A DNA stretch of 47,853 nt, taken from a bacterium (GTDB lineage: Bacteria; Elusimicrobiota; Elusimicrobia; UBA1565; UBA9628). Below, piece after piece: positions 37,779 through 46,106 of the stretch (positions are counted from its first letter, which is position 1; every line of letters starts with the position of its first letter). Below the pieces are notes generated by a model, which saw only the letters and a program-made list of their open reading frames with translations, was not told where the DNA came from and made no database searches. The DNA is taken from assembly GCA_021806745.1 (NCBI GenBank), contig JAJZQS010000006.1:1-47853 (forward strand). The letters are read 5' to 3'. The position numbers and the translations under genes were made by a program.

Positions 37779-38954
37779 ATGTCGCCATTCGCCTTGCACT
37801 TGATGTATGCCCTGGGCGGCGGAGGGCTTTTGTGCTTTTTGATCGTCGCGGCGCTGATCATCCGCCAAAAGCCCATCGACGCCGCCTTTCTCAAGGCCGC
37901 CGGGCAGGCGATGACGCAGGGCGGCGGCGAGATCTTCTTCCACAGCGACCGCGAGGGCAGCTGGCTGCGCGCGCGCGTTCCCGGAGCCTACGGCCCGCCG
38001 TTGATCGTGCGCCGCGAGGGCCTGGCCGACCGAGCGGCCGAGGGGGCGGGTTTCGAGGGCCGCGTGGACCTGGGCGACCCGCAGTGGTCCGCGCAGTTCC
38101 ATGTCGAGTGCGACGACCCGGCCTTCGCCCAGTCTCTGCTGGGCGAGCAGTCCCGGCGCGACGCGGTCGCGGCCCTGTTTCAACTCGGGTTCACCCAATT
38201 CAAGCGCGACGGCGCCTGGGCCTCGGCGACCTGGGAGGGCTACTCGCAAGCGCCCAAGTGCGACGACCCGACCCAATACGGCGCCCAGTTCGGCCAGACG
38301 CTGGCAAACGCCTTGTCGGCCCTGGCCGCGCGCGCGCAGTTCACGCCGCCGCGTGAAGCCGACTCTCCCGTCGCGCGCGCCTACGCCGCGCGCGCGCTTT
38401 TGGACGACGAACGCGAGGCGTTCCTGTTCAAGGCCAACGCCGCGCTCATCGCGGCGCTGCTGACGATGGTGGGGATGTTTCACCTGTTTTCCGCGCTGAC
38501 GCCGCCCATGCCGCTCGACGAGTGGGGCGCGTTTTGGGCGTCGCTGCGCGTGTCGGGGCCGCTGGGCCTGCTGGGGCTGGGCGCGGCCGTCGCCAAAATC
38601 CGCGGCCGCACCTGGTTTTTGGAGGGCGCGGGCCGCGCCGCGGCCGCGGCCGCGCTCGGCGCGCCCGTGCTCGGCTACTTCCTCTTCTGCATGGGCAACG
38701 CCGTCCTCGACCGCGGCCCGGTCTCGCGCTTTGAAGTGCCCGTCAGCGGCCTATTCTCCGGCCGCGACGGCCACGGCGTCGCCTACTACCGCGCCAACAT
38801 CGACTTCATCCGCCCCGGCATCGACGGCACGGACCTCGATGTCGACCCCTTCCTCTACGCCCGCCTCAAGGCAGACCGCTCGAAACTGCGCCTGGCCACG
38901 CGCCCCGGAGCCTTCGGCTGGGAGTGGCTGCTCTCCAAGGAGTTGCAGCCGTGA
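37779..38954 (+). CDS. Membrane protein of unknown function
   Basis: A 391-residue protein. There is one N-terminal helix (about 7-28, LMYALGGGGLLCFLIVAALI) and a soluble domain (about 30-220). Three to four helices follow (about 225-320, including AALIAALLTMVGMFHLFSAL and LGAPVLGYFLFCMGNAV), then a C-terminal soluble segment. No recognised motif. It overlaps wecB by 4 bp (GTGA), so it may belong to the surface-glycan locus, but its role is unknown. Confidence 0.7.
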   Translation: MSPFALHLMYALGGGGLLCFLIVAALIIRQKPIDAAFLKAAGQAMTQGGGEIFFHSDREGSWLRARVPGAYGPPLIVRREGLADRAAEGAGFEGRVDLGDPQWSAQFHVECDDPAFAQSLLGEQSRRDAVAALFQLGFTQFKRDGAWASATWEGYSQAPKCDDPTQYGAQFGQTLANALSALAARAQFTPPREADSPVARAYAARALLDDEREAFLFKANAALIAALLTMVGMFHLFSALTPPMPLDEWGAFWASLRVSGPLGLLGLGAAVAKIRGRTWFLEGAGRAAAAAALGAPVLGYFLFCMGNAVLDRGPVSRFEVPVSGLFSGRDGHGVAYYRANIDFIRPGIDGTDLDVDPFLYARLKADRSKLRLATRPGAFGWEWLLSKELQP

Positions 38955-40047
38955 AGAGCGCGCCAGTCCTCGTGCTGGCCGGCACGCGCCCGGAGGCGGT
39001 CAAGCTGGCCCCCGTGGTGCGCGCGCTGCGCGCGCGCCTGGGCGAGCGCGCCGCGCGCCTGGGCGTTACCGCCCAGCACCGGGACATGCTCGACGCGGCG
39101 CTGCGCGATCTGGACTTGCGCGCCGACTTCGACCTGGACGCGACGCGCCCGGGCCAGACGCCGACCTCGGCGCTGGCGGCCATGCTCTCGGGCCTTGAGC
39201 GCGAACTGACCAAGCGCCCCCCCGCCGTCGTCGTGGTCCAGGGCGACACCACCACGGCGCTGGCCGGCGCGCTGGCGGCCTTCCATCTCAAGATTCCCGT
39301 CGCCCATGTCGAGGCGGGTCTGCGCACCGGCGACCTCGCCGACCCCTTCCCCGAGGAGGCCAACCGTTCGCTGATCGCGCGCCTGGCCGCGCGGCACTTC
39401 GCCCCCACCCGCGCCGCGCGCGAGCACCTGTTGCGCGAAGGGATAGCCCCCGCGCTCGTGCGCGTGACCGGCAACACCGCCGTCGACGCGGTGCTCTGGG
39501 CCAAGGCGCGCGCGCTGAAAAGCGGCGCGCCGCCCGCGGGAGACTACGCGCTGGTCACCCTCCACCGCCGCGAGAGCTTCGGCGCGCCCATGGCGCGCCT
39601 GTTCAAGGCCCTGCTGCGCATCCTCGACGAGCATCCCGACCTGCGCCTGATCTACCCCGTCCACCCCAACCCCCAGGTGCGCGCGGCGGCGCTGCGCGAG
39701 GTGCGCCACTCGCGCGCCGAGCTGCGCCCGCCGGCGCCCTACCTCGAATTCGTGCGCCTGATGGCCGGCGCCAAGCTCATCCTCACCGACTCCGGCGGCA
39801 TCGTGGAGGAGGCGGCCAGCCTCTCCAAGCCCGTGCTCATCCTGCGCGAGACCACCGAGCGCCCGGAACTCGTGGCCGTCGGGGGTGCGCTCATCGCGGG
39901 AACCACCGAGCGCGGCGTGGCCGCGGCCGCGCGCCGGGTGCTGGGAGACCCCGCGCTCTACAAGCGTATGACCGGCGTGACCAACCCCTACGGCGACGGG
40001 CGCGCGGCCGAGCGCGTGGCCGCCGGCGTGGCCGAACTGCTGCGGCG

Positions 40048-40051
<4 letters not shown>
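38951..40051 (+). CDS. wecB: UDP-N-acetylglucosamine 2-epimerase (non-hydrolysing)
   Basis: A 366-residue GT-B-fold enzyme interconverting UDP-GlcNAc and UDP-ManNAc. Seen: GTRPEAVKLAPVVRAL at the N-terminus, VVVVQGDTTTALAGALAAF, AHVEAGLRTGD with PFPEEANR, TLHRRES, YPVHPNP, LTDSGGIVEEA, and LRETTERPE. All key residues are present and the length is standard. The GTG start overlaps the upstream membrane-protein gene. Its product feeds ManNAc-containing surface polysaccharide, in line with the neighbouring UDP-sugar dehydrogenase. Confidence 0.94.
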
Positions 40052-41322
<1,271 letters not shown>

Positions 41323-41349
41323 CCCGCGATTATGCCTTTTTGCGCGGCG

Positions 41350-42405
41350 CTAGAAAGGCCAGGGGCGGCTTTCGAGCACCAGGACCTCGTAGGGTCCCAG
41401 ATACCAGCCGCCCTCGTGCTCCAGAAGGGAGTCGCGCGGGTCGCGCCGGGGCGCGAAGAGCGCGCGCCAGCGGCCGGAGAGCATGACCTCGGGCACTTTT
41501 TTATATTTGCCCGGGCGGCGGACGGTGAGCACGGCGTAGTCTCGGCCGCGGTAGCGCCAGGCGCGGACCACGGGGGCGTCGTCCGAGGGCGGGTAGGGCG
41601 GTTTTTCCGGCGCGCCGCGCGCGAAGATGGGCGCCATTTGGCTCATCTCCAGGGAAACGCGCGCCAGGCGCACCATCAGCCAGGGCTCGCGCAGGAGGTT
41701 GTAGTCCGGCGCCGGCTCCAGGGCGAAATACCACAGGCCCCGCGCGCCGTTGAGCACGGCGTCGTAGCTCAAAAAGCGCATCTCTTCGAAAGTGGGAAAG
41801 CGGCCGACGCGCGGCTTGTTCGGGTCGTGCTGAGGCGACAGGCGCCAGTCGAAGGCCTGCAAGACGGCCCACACCCGCCGCCCCCCCGCCGCCTTGACGG
41901 CGGCGGCCACCTTGTCGCCGGAGGATTCCAGCGGCAGGTGCGGGACGGGATACCAATCCTCCATCAGCACCTGGCCGATGCCGGGGTAGTCCTTGGCGCG
42001 GTCCGCGTCGCCCACCACGAACGCGCGCGCAGCCCCCGGCGCCCAGGCGGCCACTTTCTTGTCGCGCGCGGCGAGCGTCTCGGGGCTCACGCCGGAAACA
42101 TCGGGCTCGTCTTGGAGATACCACACGGCGCCGGGAAAGTCCTTGGCGCTGGCGCCGGCCTTCATGGGCGCGTCGGGGGCGATGAGCAGCATCTCGTCGG
42201 CCGCGCGAGCGGCCTTCTGCATGGCGCGGGCCTGCGCGATGTCCTCGCCGTCGTAGCACTGGACGGCGTTGAAGCCCAAATGCGCCACGCGCGCGGCGTC
42301 CTCGGGTTTGGACACGGCGTAGAGGCCCACGGGAAAATCATAGGGCCTGGGCGCACAGGCCGCGGCCAGCGCCGCGGCCAGCAGGGGCGTTGTTTTTCGG
42401 CGCAC
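41350..42405 (-). CDS. Exported TIM-barrel-like protein, possible lipoprotein/glycosidase
   Basis: A 351-residue protein. The signal peptide is LLAAALAAAC, with a Cys that could be lipidated although the lipobox is poor. The body resembles a (beta/alpha)8 hydrolase: GFNAVQCYDGEDI, WYLQDEPDVSG (acidic pair at a strand end), VLMEDWYPVPH, VWAVLQAFDW and GARGLWYFALEP. The last ~90 residues look like a beta-sandwich. I cannot place it in a GH family. GTG start directly after the stop of the small gene upstream; tviB follows 27 bp later, so a role in surface-glycan metabolism is plausible. Confidence 0.65.
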   Translation of the reverse strand: MRRKTTPLLAAALAAACAPRPYDFPVGLYAVSKPEDAARVAHLGFNAVQCYDGEDIAQARAMQKAARAADEMLLIAPDAPMKAGASAKDFPGAVWYLQDEPDVSGVSPETLAARDKKVAAWAPGAARAFVVGDADRAKDYPGIGQVLMEDWYPVPHLPLESSGDKVAAAVKAAGGRRVWAVLQAFDWRLSPQHDPNKPRVGRFPTFEEMRFLSYDAVLNGARGLWYFALEPAPDYNLLREPWLMVRLARVSLEMSQMAPIFARGAPEKPPYPPSDDAPVVRAWRYRGRDYAVLTVRRPGKYKKVPEVMLSGRWRALFAPRRDPRDSLLEHEGGWYLGPYEVLVLESRPWPF

Positions 42406-42630
42406 CTACGCGCGGCCTTCCAGGGAACTCAGCCTGTCGTCGACCACCATTTGGGCGCGGTCCACTTTCATGACGACGGTCATGAAGCCGTCGATTTTTC
42501 TCACGAGATCGGACCTCAAGCCGTTCAACGCCGAGGTGAAATCCGCGCGCAGGGCGGCCTTCGACGCCCAAACATCTCTTTTCAGGGCCGGCGCGTCGCC
42601 GTTTCTCTTCATGTCCTCGACATTGTGCAT
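42406..42630 (-). CDS. Small helical orphan protein (cassette gene)
   Basis: A 74-residue protein beginning MHNVEDMKRN, rich in Leu/Val/Lys/Asp in heptad-like spacing and ending DDRLSSLEGRA. The start is chosen at 42630 because it has GGAGGAG 5 bp upstream and a leader shared with the orphan at 46106, which also starts MHN. A longer frame to 42789 reads through the repeat and is unlikely as the real start. No family recognised. Confidence 0.55.
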   Translation of the reverse strand: MHNVEDMKRNGDAPALKRDVWASKAALRADFTSALNGLRSDLVRKIDGFMTVVMKVDRAQMVVDDRLSSLEGRA

Positions 42631-42645
42631 CGTCTCCTCCGCCTT

Positions 42646-42703
42646 CGTCCAGGGTCCAAAGTCCCGACGCGGAACATGCGAATCAACTGCGAAAAAGTTC
42701 CAT
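42646..42703 (-). repeat. Cassette repeat R5 with conserved leader
   Basis: The plus strand shows CGTCCAGGGTCCAAAGTCCC (42646-42665, identical at 46122), then AACATGCGAATCAAC and AAAAAGTTCC. It precedes (minus strand) the MHN orphan. 42704-42843 holds only a short frame (TWGSYRVVERE and following residues) opening after a stop. This may be the 3' remnant of another gene, unidentified. Confidence 0.6.
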
Positions 42704-42843
42704 TCACCAACGCGCCGATCTTCCCTGAACGCGCGCGGCAGGCGCAGGGCCGCCGTCAGCGCCGCCTCCAGGTCTTCGCGCTCGACCACGCGGTAGGAGC
42801 CCCAGGTCCGTTATCCGCCGCGCCGGCCAGGTCTCTCGTTTTT

Positions 42844-42929
42844 GGTTCTTTGCTTTTAAGCCCAATCGGCGTCGAATGGACGCGTACGTTTATCCGGTTC
42901 GGCCGGTTTGGGCTTTAAAGCAAAAGACC
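42844..42929. repeat. Long imperfect inverted repeat (27/28-bp arms)
   Basis: The arm at 42844-42870 (with CTTTTAAGCCCAATCGGC) pairs with that at 42902-42929 (revcomp contains CTTTAAAGCCCAAACCGGC). There are a few mismatches, one extra base and a 31-bp loop. It lies just after the antitoxin stop. It could be a terminator, a folded recombination site or a small mobile-element remnant. It lacks the canonical GTTRRRY of integron attC. Confidence 0.6.
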
Positions 42930-42950
42930 GTTCGTCGCTGGAGTCCGGCC

Positions 42951-43217
42951 TTATTTCGCGGGCGATGGCATCGCCGCGTCGGCGGGCGCGTAGTCGGCGA
43001 CGGGGACCAAAATGCGGCGCGCGCGGACGTGTTTATCGCGCGCCATGAAGTCCAACCGCCGCAGGACGGCGGCGTCATAGTAGCGCTCCCCGCAGCGCCG
43101 GCAGACGCCGACGGGAACGCCTTCGACCACGATGAGCCTTCCCTTCCAGCGATGGTCCACCCGCGCCTTTCGGCTCAGGACGCTTCCGCCGCAATTCTCG
43201 CAGGCGTCTCGTTTCAT
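42951..43217 (-). CDS. YgiT/MqsA-type zinc-finger antitoxin-like protein
   Basis: An 88-residue protein with two C-x2-C pairs (CENCGG at 6-11, CRRCGERYYD near 40) flanking RWKGRLIVVEGVPVGV, the standard YgiT-type zinc-finger pattern. A tail ends with VPVADYAPAD. Its ATG overlaps the DUF4258 stop by 4 bp. In this pairing the zinc-finger protein is taken as antitoxin and DUF4258 as toxin (family association; activity not shown). Confidence 0.82.
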   Translation of the reverse strand: MKRDACENCGGSVLSRKARVDHRWKGRLIVVEGVPVGVCRRCGERYYDAAVLRRLDFMARDKHVRARRILVPVADYAPADAAMPSPAK

Positions 43218-43489
43218 CGTTGTTTTGAGTATACCGTGACGATCCGCATTTTTCCAGAGGAAAGCATTCGGCAGACGACCTCCCCGTCCCGCTTGTCCGC
43301 CGAGAGTCCGGACACGACGTATCGAGCCCCGCGCTCATCGCGGGTCATGACTTTGACCACCTTGCCGGTCAGGACAATATTCTCCACGTCGGCCGTATCA
43401 AATCCGTCATCGGTGGCCTCATCCTTGGCGTGCTGGGTCATCTCGTATCTTCCGGAAATGATTCGTCGGCGGAGTATCTCGATGTCCAT
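43214..43489 (-). CDS. DUF4258 protein, probable toxin of a toxin-antitoxin pair
   Basis: A 91-residue protein, MDIEILRRRIISGRYEMTQH, then DGFDTADVENIVLTGKVV and a final MRIVTVYS strand. This is the DUF4258 fold pattern, related to small RNase-like toxins. It sits first in the pair, overlapping the YgiT-type gene. It follows repeat R4 and a perfect hairpin (CTTGGGCG-TCCG-CGCCCAAG, 43491-43510) just before the start codon. Confidence 0.82.
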   Translation of the reverse strand: MDIEILRRRIISGRYEMTQHAKDEATDDGFDTADVENIVLTGKVVKVMTRDERGARYVVSGLSADKRDGEVVCRMLSSGKMRIVTVYSKQR

Positions 43490-43490
43490 T

Positions 43491-43556
43491 CTTGGGCGTC
43501 CGCGCCCAAGTACATACGCGGCGACCCCCCAAAAAGTTCCATGCGCGGCGCGGCGG
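43491..43556 (-). repeat. Cassette repeat R4 plus hairpin
   Basis: An 8-bp stem hairpin (43491-43510) is followed by ACATACGCGGCGA, CCCCCCAAAAAGTTCC and ATGCGCGGCGCGGCGG (plus strand). The 43512-43556 part matches R2 almost exactly. It separates the T2 transferase fragment from the toxin-antitoxin cassette. Confidence 0.75.
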
Positions 43557-43575
43557 GTCTGGGCGGACGGTCCGG

Positions 43576-43917
43576 TCAGGGCCGGCCCACGATGGCCGCC
43601 ACGTCCACCTCGGGCAGCGGTCGGCGCTCGGCGGGGAAGGGCACGCGCACGGACTGCACGCGCGCGTCGCTGAGGAACACGCGCTTGACGGTCTTGAGCA
43701 AGATGGCCAAGTCCAGCGCCGGGGAGAAGTTCTTCAGGTAGTAGAGGTCGTAGTGGTGCTTTTCCAGAGAGCCTTCCAGGCCTTGGGTGGCGCGGTAGTA
43801 GACCTGGGCCCAGCCGGTGATGCCGGGCGGCACCAGGTGGCGCAGGTGGTAGTTGGTTAGATCACTTCGCGGACACAGGAGGGCGGCAATAGTCTCGTCG
43901 CCGGACTCGAGGTTCAA
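43576..43917 (-). pseudogene. 3' fragment of polyprenyl glycosylphosphotransferase (T2)
   Basis: The frame encodes the C-terminal part of a bacterial sugar transferase that loads the first sugar phosphate on undecaprenyl phosphate: YHLRHLVPPGITGWAQVYYR to VAAIVGRP. Homology to the longer copy at 46213 begins at 43856. Upstream residues (MNLESGDETIAALL...) belong to unrelated sequence next to ORF6N. The N-terminal membrane anchor and most of the catalytic domain (DE...PQLWNV, GPRP) are absent, so it cannot be active. Confidence 0.85.
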
Positions 43918-43929
43918 TCGGAACTGATT

Positions 43930-44484
43930 TCATTCAGGGTTGAAGCCGATCCGTTTTCGCGATCGGATGGGCGGCTCCATGATCTCGTGGATTACGGCGA
44001 ACAATGTCTTGATACTCTCCGTGTGCTCATCGAGACGCGAATCCGCGCGTGCGGCATGCCCGCGAACCTCGCGTTCGAGCTTATCGAGAGCGGAAGCGAG
44101 CTCCTTATGCTTGTCGGCGATTTGCCGCAGGCGGTTGAAGGCGCGTACCACGCTGATGCTGGCCGCGACAGCGATGGGACTTTTCAGGACCGAGGCGAGC
44201 ATGATGGCCCCGTGTTCGGTGAATGCCACGGGCAAGGAACGCGGGTCCCGGTGCTTCTGTGAACCGGTCGCAAATTGCGACCGGTTCAAGGCGGCCGCCT
44301 CGTGAGGGGCCAACGGAAACGCGAAGTCTTCAGGGAATCTTTCTTGATTGCGTCGGACTTGTTCATTCAGCCGCTTCGTCGGCACGCCGTAAATCATGGC
44401 CAAGTCCGCATCCAGCATCACGCGCCGGCCGCGGATCGTGTAAATGAGACGGTCTGCGTCGATCGCCGTGATCAGGTTCTTCAT
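43930..44484 (-). CDS. ORF6N-domain protein (phage antirepressor-like)
   Basis: A 184-residue protein. The N-terminal ORF6N DNA-binding domain has YTIRGRRVMLDADLAMIYGV, then TKRLNEQVRRNQERFPEDFAF, ALNRSQFATGS and LPVAFTEHGAIMLASVL. A coiled C-terminal half follows (RLRQIADKHKELASALDKLE). The family is common in prophages and mobile islands as a putative regulator. ATG 44484 (MKNLITAID) is the family-like start. An in-frame ATG inside repeat R3 (44520) would add 12 residues. No other phage genes are near, so it is a cassette gene here. Confidence 0.85.
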   Translation of the reverse strand: MKNLITAIDADRLIYTIRGRRVMLDADLAMIYGVPTKRLNEQVRRNQERFPEDFAFPLAPHEAAALNRSQFATGSQKHRDPRSLPVAFTEHGAIMLASVLKSPIAVAASISVVRAFNRLRQIADKHKELASALDKLEREVRGHAARADSRLDEHTESIKTLFAVIHEIMEPPIRSRKRIGFNPE

Positions 44485-44489
44485 CCCAA

Positions 44490-44534
44490 GGATACGATCA
44501 TCCCCCCAAAAAAGTTCCATGCGCGGCGCGGCGG
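44490..44534 (-). repeat. Cassette repeat R3
   Basis: The plus strand reads GGATACGATCAT, then CCCCCCAAAAAAGTTCC, then ATGCGCGGCGCGGCGG. It lies between the E2 fragment end and ORF6N and carries a small ATCC/GGAT hairpin at its cassette side. Confidence 0.75.
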
Positions 44535-44550
44535 CGCCGACGGAGCGCGG

Positions 44551-45198
44551 CTACGCCGCGGCTTCGTGGGCGGGGTCGGGGTTGAAGGTGGGCACCAGCT
44601 CGCGCAGGCGGCGCAGGACGGCCGCGGGGTCGGCGGCGCGCGCGGCGATCTCCAGGTCCAGCAGGCGCGCGTCCAGGTCGGCGGGGGCGGCGTTCTCGCC
44701 GCGCAAGATCAGGATGTCGGAATGCTCGGACGCGCCTTCGGCGGCGGGGTCCTCGGTCAGCTCCTCGGTGAGCTTCTCGCCCTGCTTGAGGCCGGTGAAC
44801 TTGATCTCCACGTCCTTGCCCGGCTCAAGCCCGGACAGCAGGATCAAGCTCTTGGCCATGTCCAGTATGCGCACGGGCTCGCCCATCTTGAGCACGAAGA
44901 TCTCCCCGCCCTTGGCCAGGGCCACCGCCTGCAAGATCAGCCCCACGGCCTCCTCCACGGTCATGAAGAAGCGCCGCACGTCCGGATGCGTGACGGTCAG
45001 CGGGCCGCCCTGCTCCAATTGCTTCTGGAAGATCGGCAGTACGGAGCCGGAGGAGCCCAGCACGTTGCCAAAGCGCACCGCCATGAAGCGCGTGGCGCCG
45101 GGGCGGGGTGCGGTGGCCGCGATCTCGGCCAGGCGCTTGGTGGCCCCCATCACGGAGGACGGCTTGACGGCCTTGTCCGTGGAAATCAGCAGGAACGC
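44551..45198 (-). pseudogene. 3' fragment of CapD/FlaA1-type NDP-sugar epimerase/dehydratase (E2)
   Basis: An open frame of 215 codons encodes the C-terminal half: AFLLISTDKAVKPSSVMGATK (catalytic segment), FGNVLGSSGSVLPIF, VTHPDVRRFFMTVEEAV, and [20 protein letters not shown]. The NAD-binding Rossmann half is missing. The fragment starts at the base after the DUF2335 stop codon, in mid-gene. An internal ATG (45153) could start a 200-residue protein. The intact enzyme would remodel UDP-sugars for surface polysaccharide. Confidence 0.85.
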
Positions 45199-45747
45199 CT
45201 ATGCGGCCGGAGCGGAGGGGTTCGTGGGTGTTGACGGGGAAGGATGAGCGCCCGGCGCGGGATTTTCAGCCGCCTTTTGATCCCGCTCCTGCTTGCTGGA
45301 GCGGGAGCCCGACACGAAAACGCCGACCAATGAAACCAGCGTGGTCGTCACGATCGCGATCGCCACTCCCGGGCTTTTTTCATGCACCGCGTAGGCGGCC
45401 ACGGCCAGACAACTCAGGGAAACGACGACGCCCGCTGCGATCCCAAGACGCGAATCCCGCGCTCCCGCGTGGACCACGATGCTCTCAAGCGCGCGGCGGT
45501 GTTCCGACTGAAGTTCGACTTGCTTCATCAACCGCTCCGACGAACCGGGCAATGTTCGTTCGTATGCCGCCATGATCTCCGGCGGCGGAAGCGGGCCGGA
45601 GTATTGAATCGCCATGCCTTGGACGGTGATCTGGCGTGCGACGACCGGGCGCGGAACGGAGCGGGCGGGCCCGCCCGGCGCCCCGACGACCGCGGCGGCC
45701 GGAGGATCTTCCGGCGACGGAGTTATCCCGTCAGGCGGGGGCGTCAC
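45199..45747 (-). CDS. DUF2335 membrane protein (cassette gene)
   Basis: A 182-residue protein with a Pro-rich N-terminus. The DUF2335 signature is SGPLPPPEIMAAYERTLPGS, then RLMKQVELQSEHRRALE (about 50-85), followed by two membrane helices (about 100-120 and 127-147) and a Pro/Ser/Ala-rich tail. DUF2335 proteins are frequent in phage and defence-like islands; function unknown. GTG start overlaps the upstream orphan by 4 bp. Its TAG directly abuts the truncated epimerase. Confidence 0.8.
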   Translation of the reverse strand: MTPPPDGITPSPEDPPAAAVVGAPGGPARSVPRPVVARQITVQGMAIQYSGPLPPPEIMAAYERTLPGSSERLMKQVELQSEHRRALESIVVHAGARDSRLGIAAGVVVSLSCLAVAAYAVHEKSPGVAIAIVTTTLVSLVGVFVSGSRSSKQERDQKAAENPAPGAHPSPSTPTNPSAPAA

Positions 45748-46106
45748 GGTTTTCGAGCCGTGGCGGCGGAGTCGAAGACGGCGCGGATGTCGTCGCCGAC
45801 GGCCAGCCAGTCGCGGTAGATCGCCCAGGAGTCGGCTTCTTCCGTCGTCGAACTCGTGTTATAACGGTTGAAGAGCGCGGCCAGGTCCAGTATGCGCGCC
45901 GCGCCTCTAAAGAAGCCGGGGACGGCGAAGAGCGCTCCCGTTCGAGGCAGGCACGCCGGAGGCAACGAGGCACCGGTGCGCCGGTTGCCGTCCTTGTCGG
46001 ATGTCACGGACACCACCCCCAAATTGTAGTGCATCCCGCGGAACCGAAGCAAATTCGCCGGATTTCCACGAACGCACCCGTCCCTTCCCTCGCCCTCATT
46101 ATGCAT
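45744..46106 (-). CDS. Small orphan protein starting MHN (cassette gene)
   Basis: A 120-residue protein, MHNEGEGRDGCVRGN..., with a C-terminal part (FRGAARILDLAALFNRYNTS, then EADSWAIYRDWLAVGDDIR) that looks like a small alpha-helical domain. AAGGAGG lies 5 bp before the ATG. The leader is shared with the orphan at 42630, although the proteins differ after MHN. Translationally coupled to the DUF2335 gene. A later ATG (MHYNLG) is an alternative. No family recognised. Confidence 0.6.
   Translation of the reverse strand: MHNEGEGRDGCVRGNPANLLRFRGMHYNLGVVSVTSDKDGNRRTGASLPPACLPRTGALFAVPGFFRGAARILDLAALFNRYNTSSTTEEADSWAIYRDWLAVGDDIRAVFDSAATARKP

Noticed and set aside
42704-42789. Longer version of the 74-residue orphan starting at 42789
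   Set aside because: The extra residues are read through repeat R5. The ribosome site and shared MHN start point to 42630.
43930-44484. Prophage remnant
   Set aside because: ORF6N is the only phage-type gene; there are no structural, lysis or integrase genes around it.
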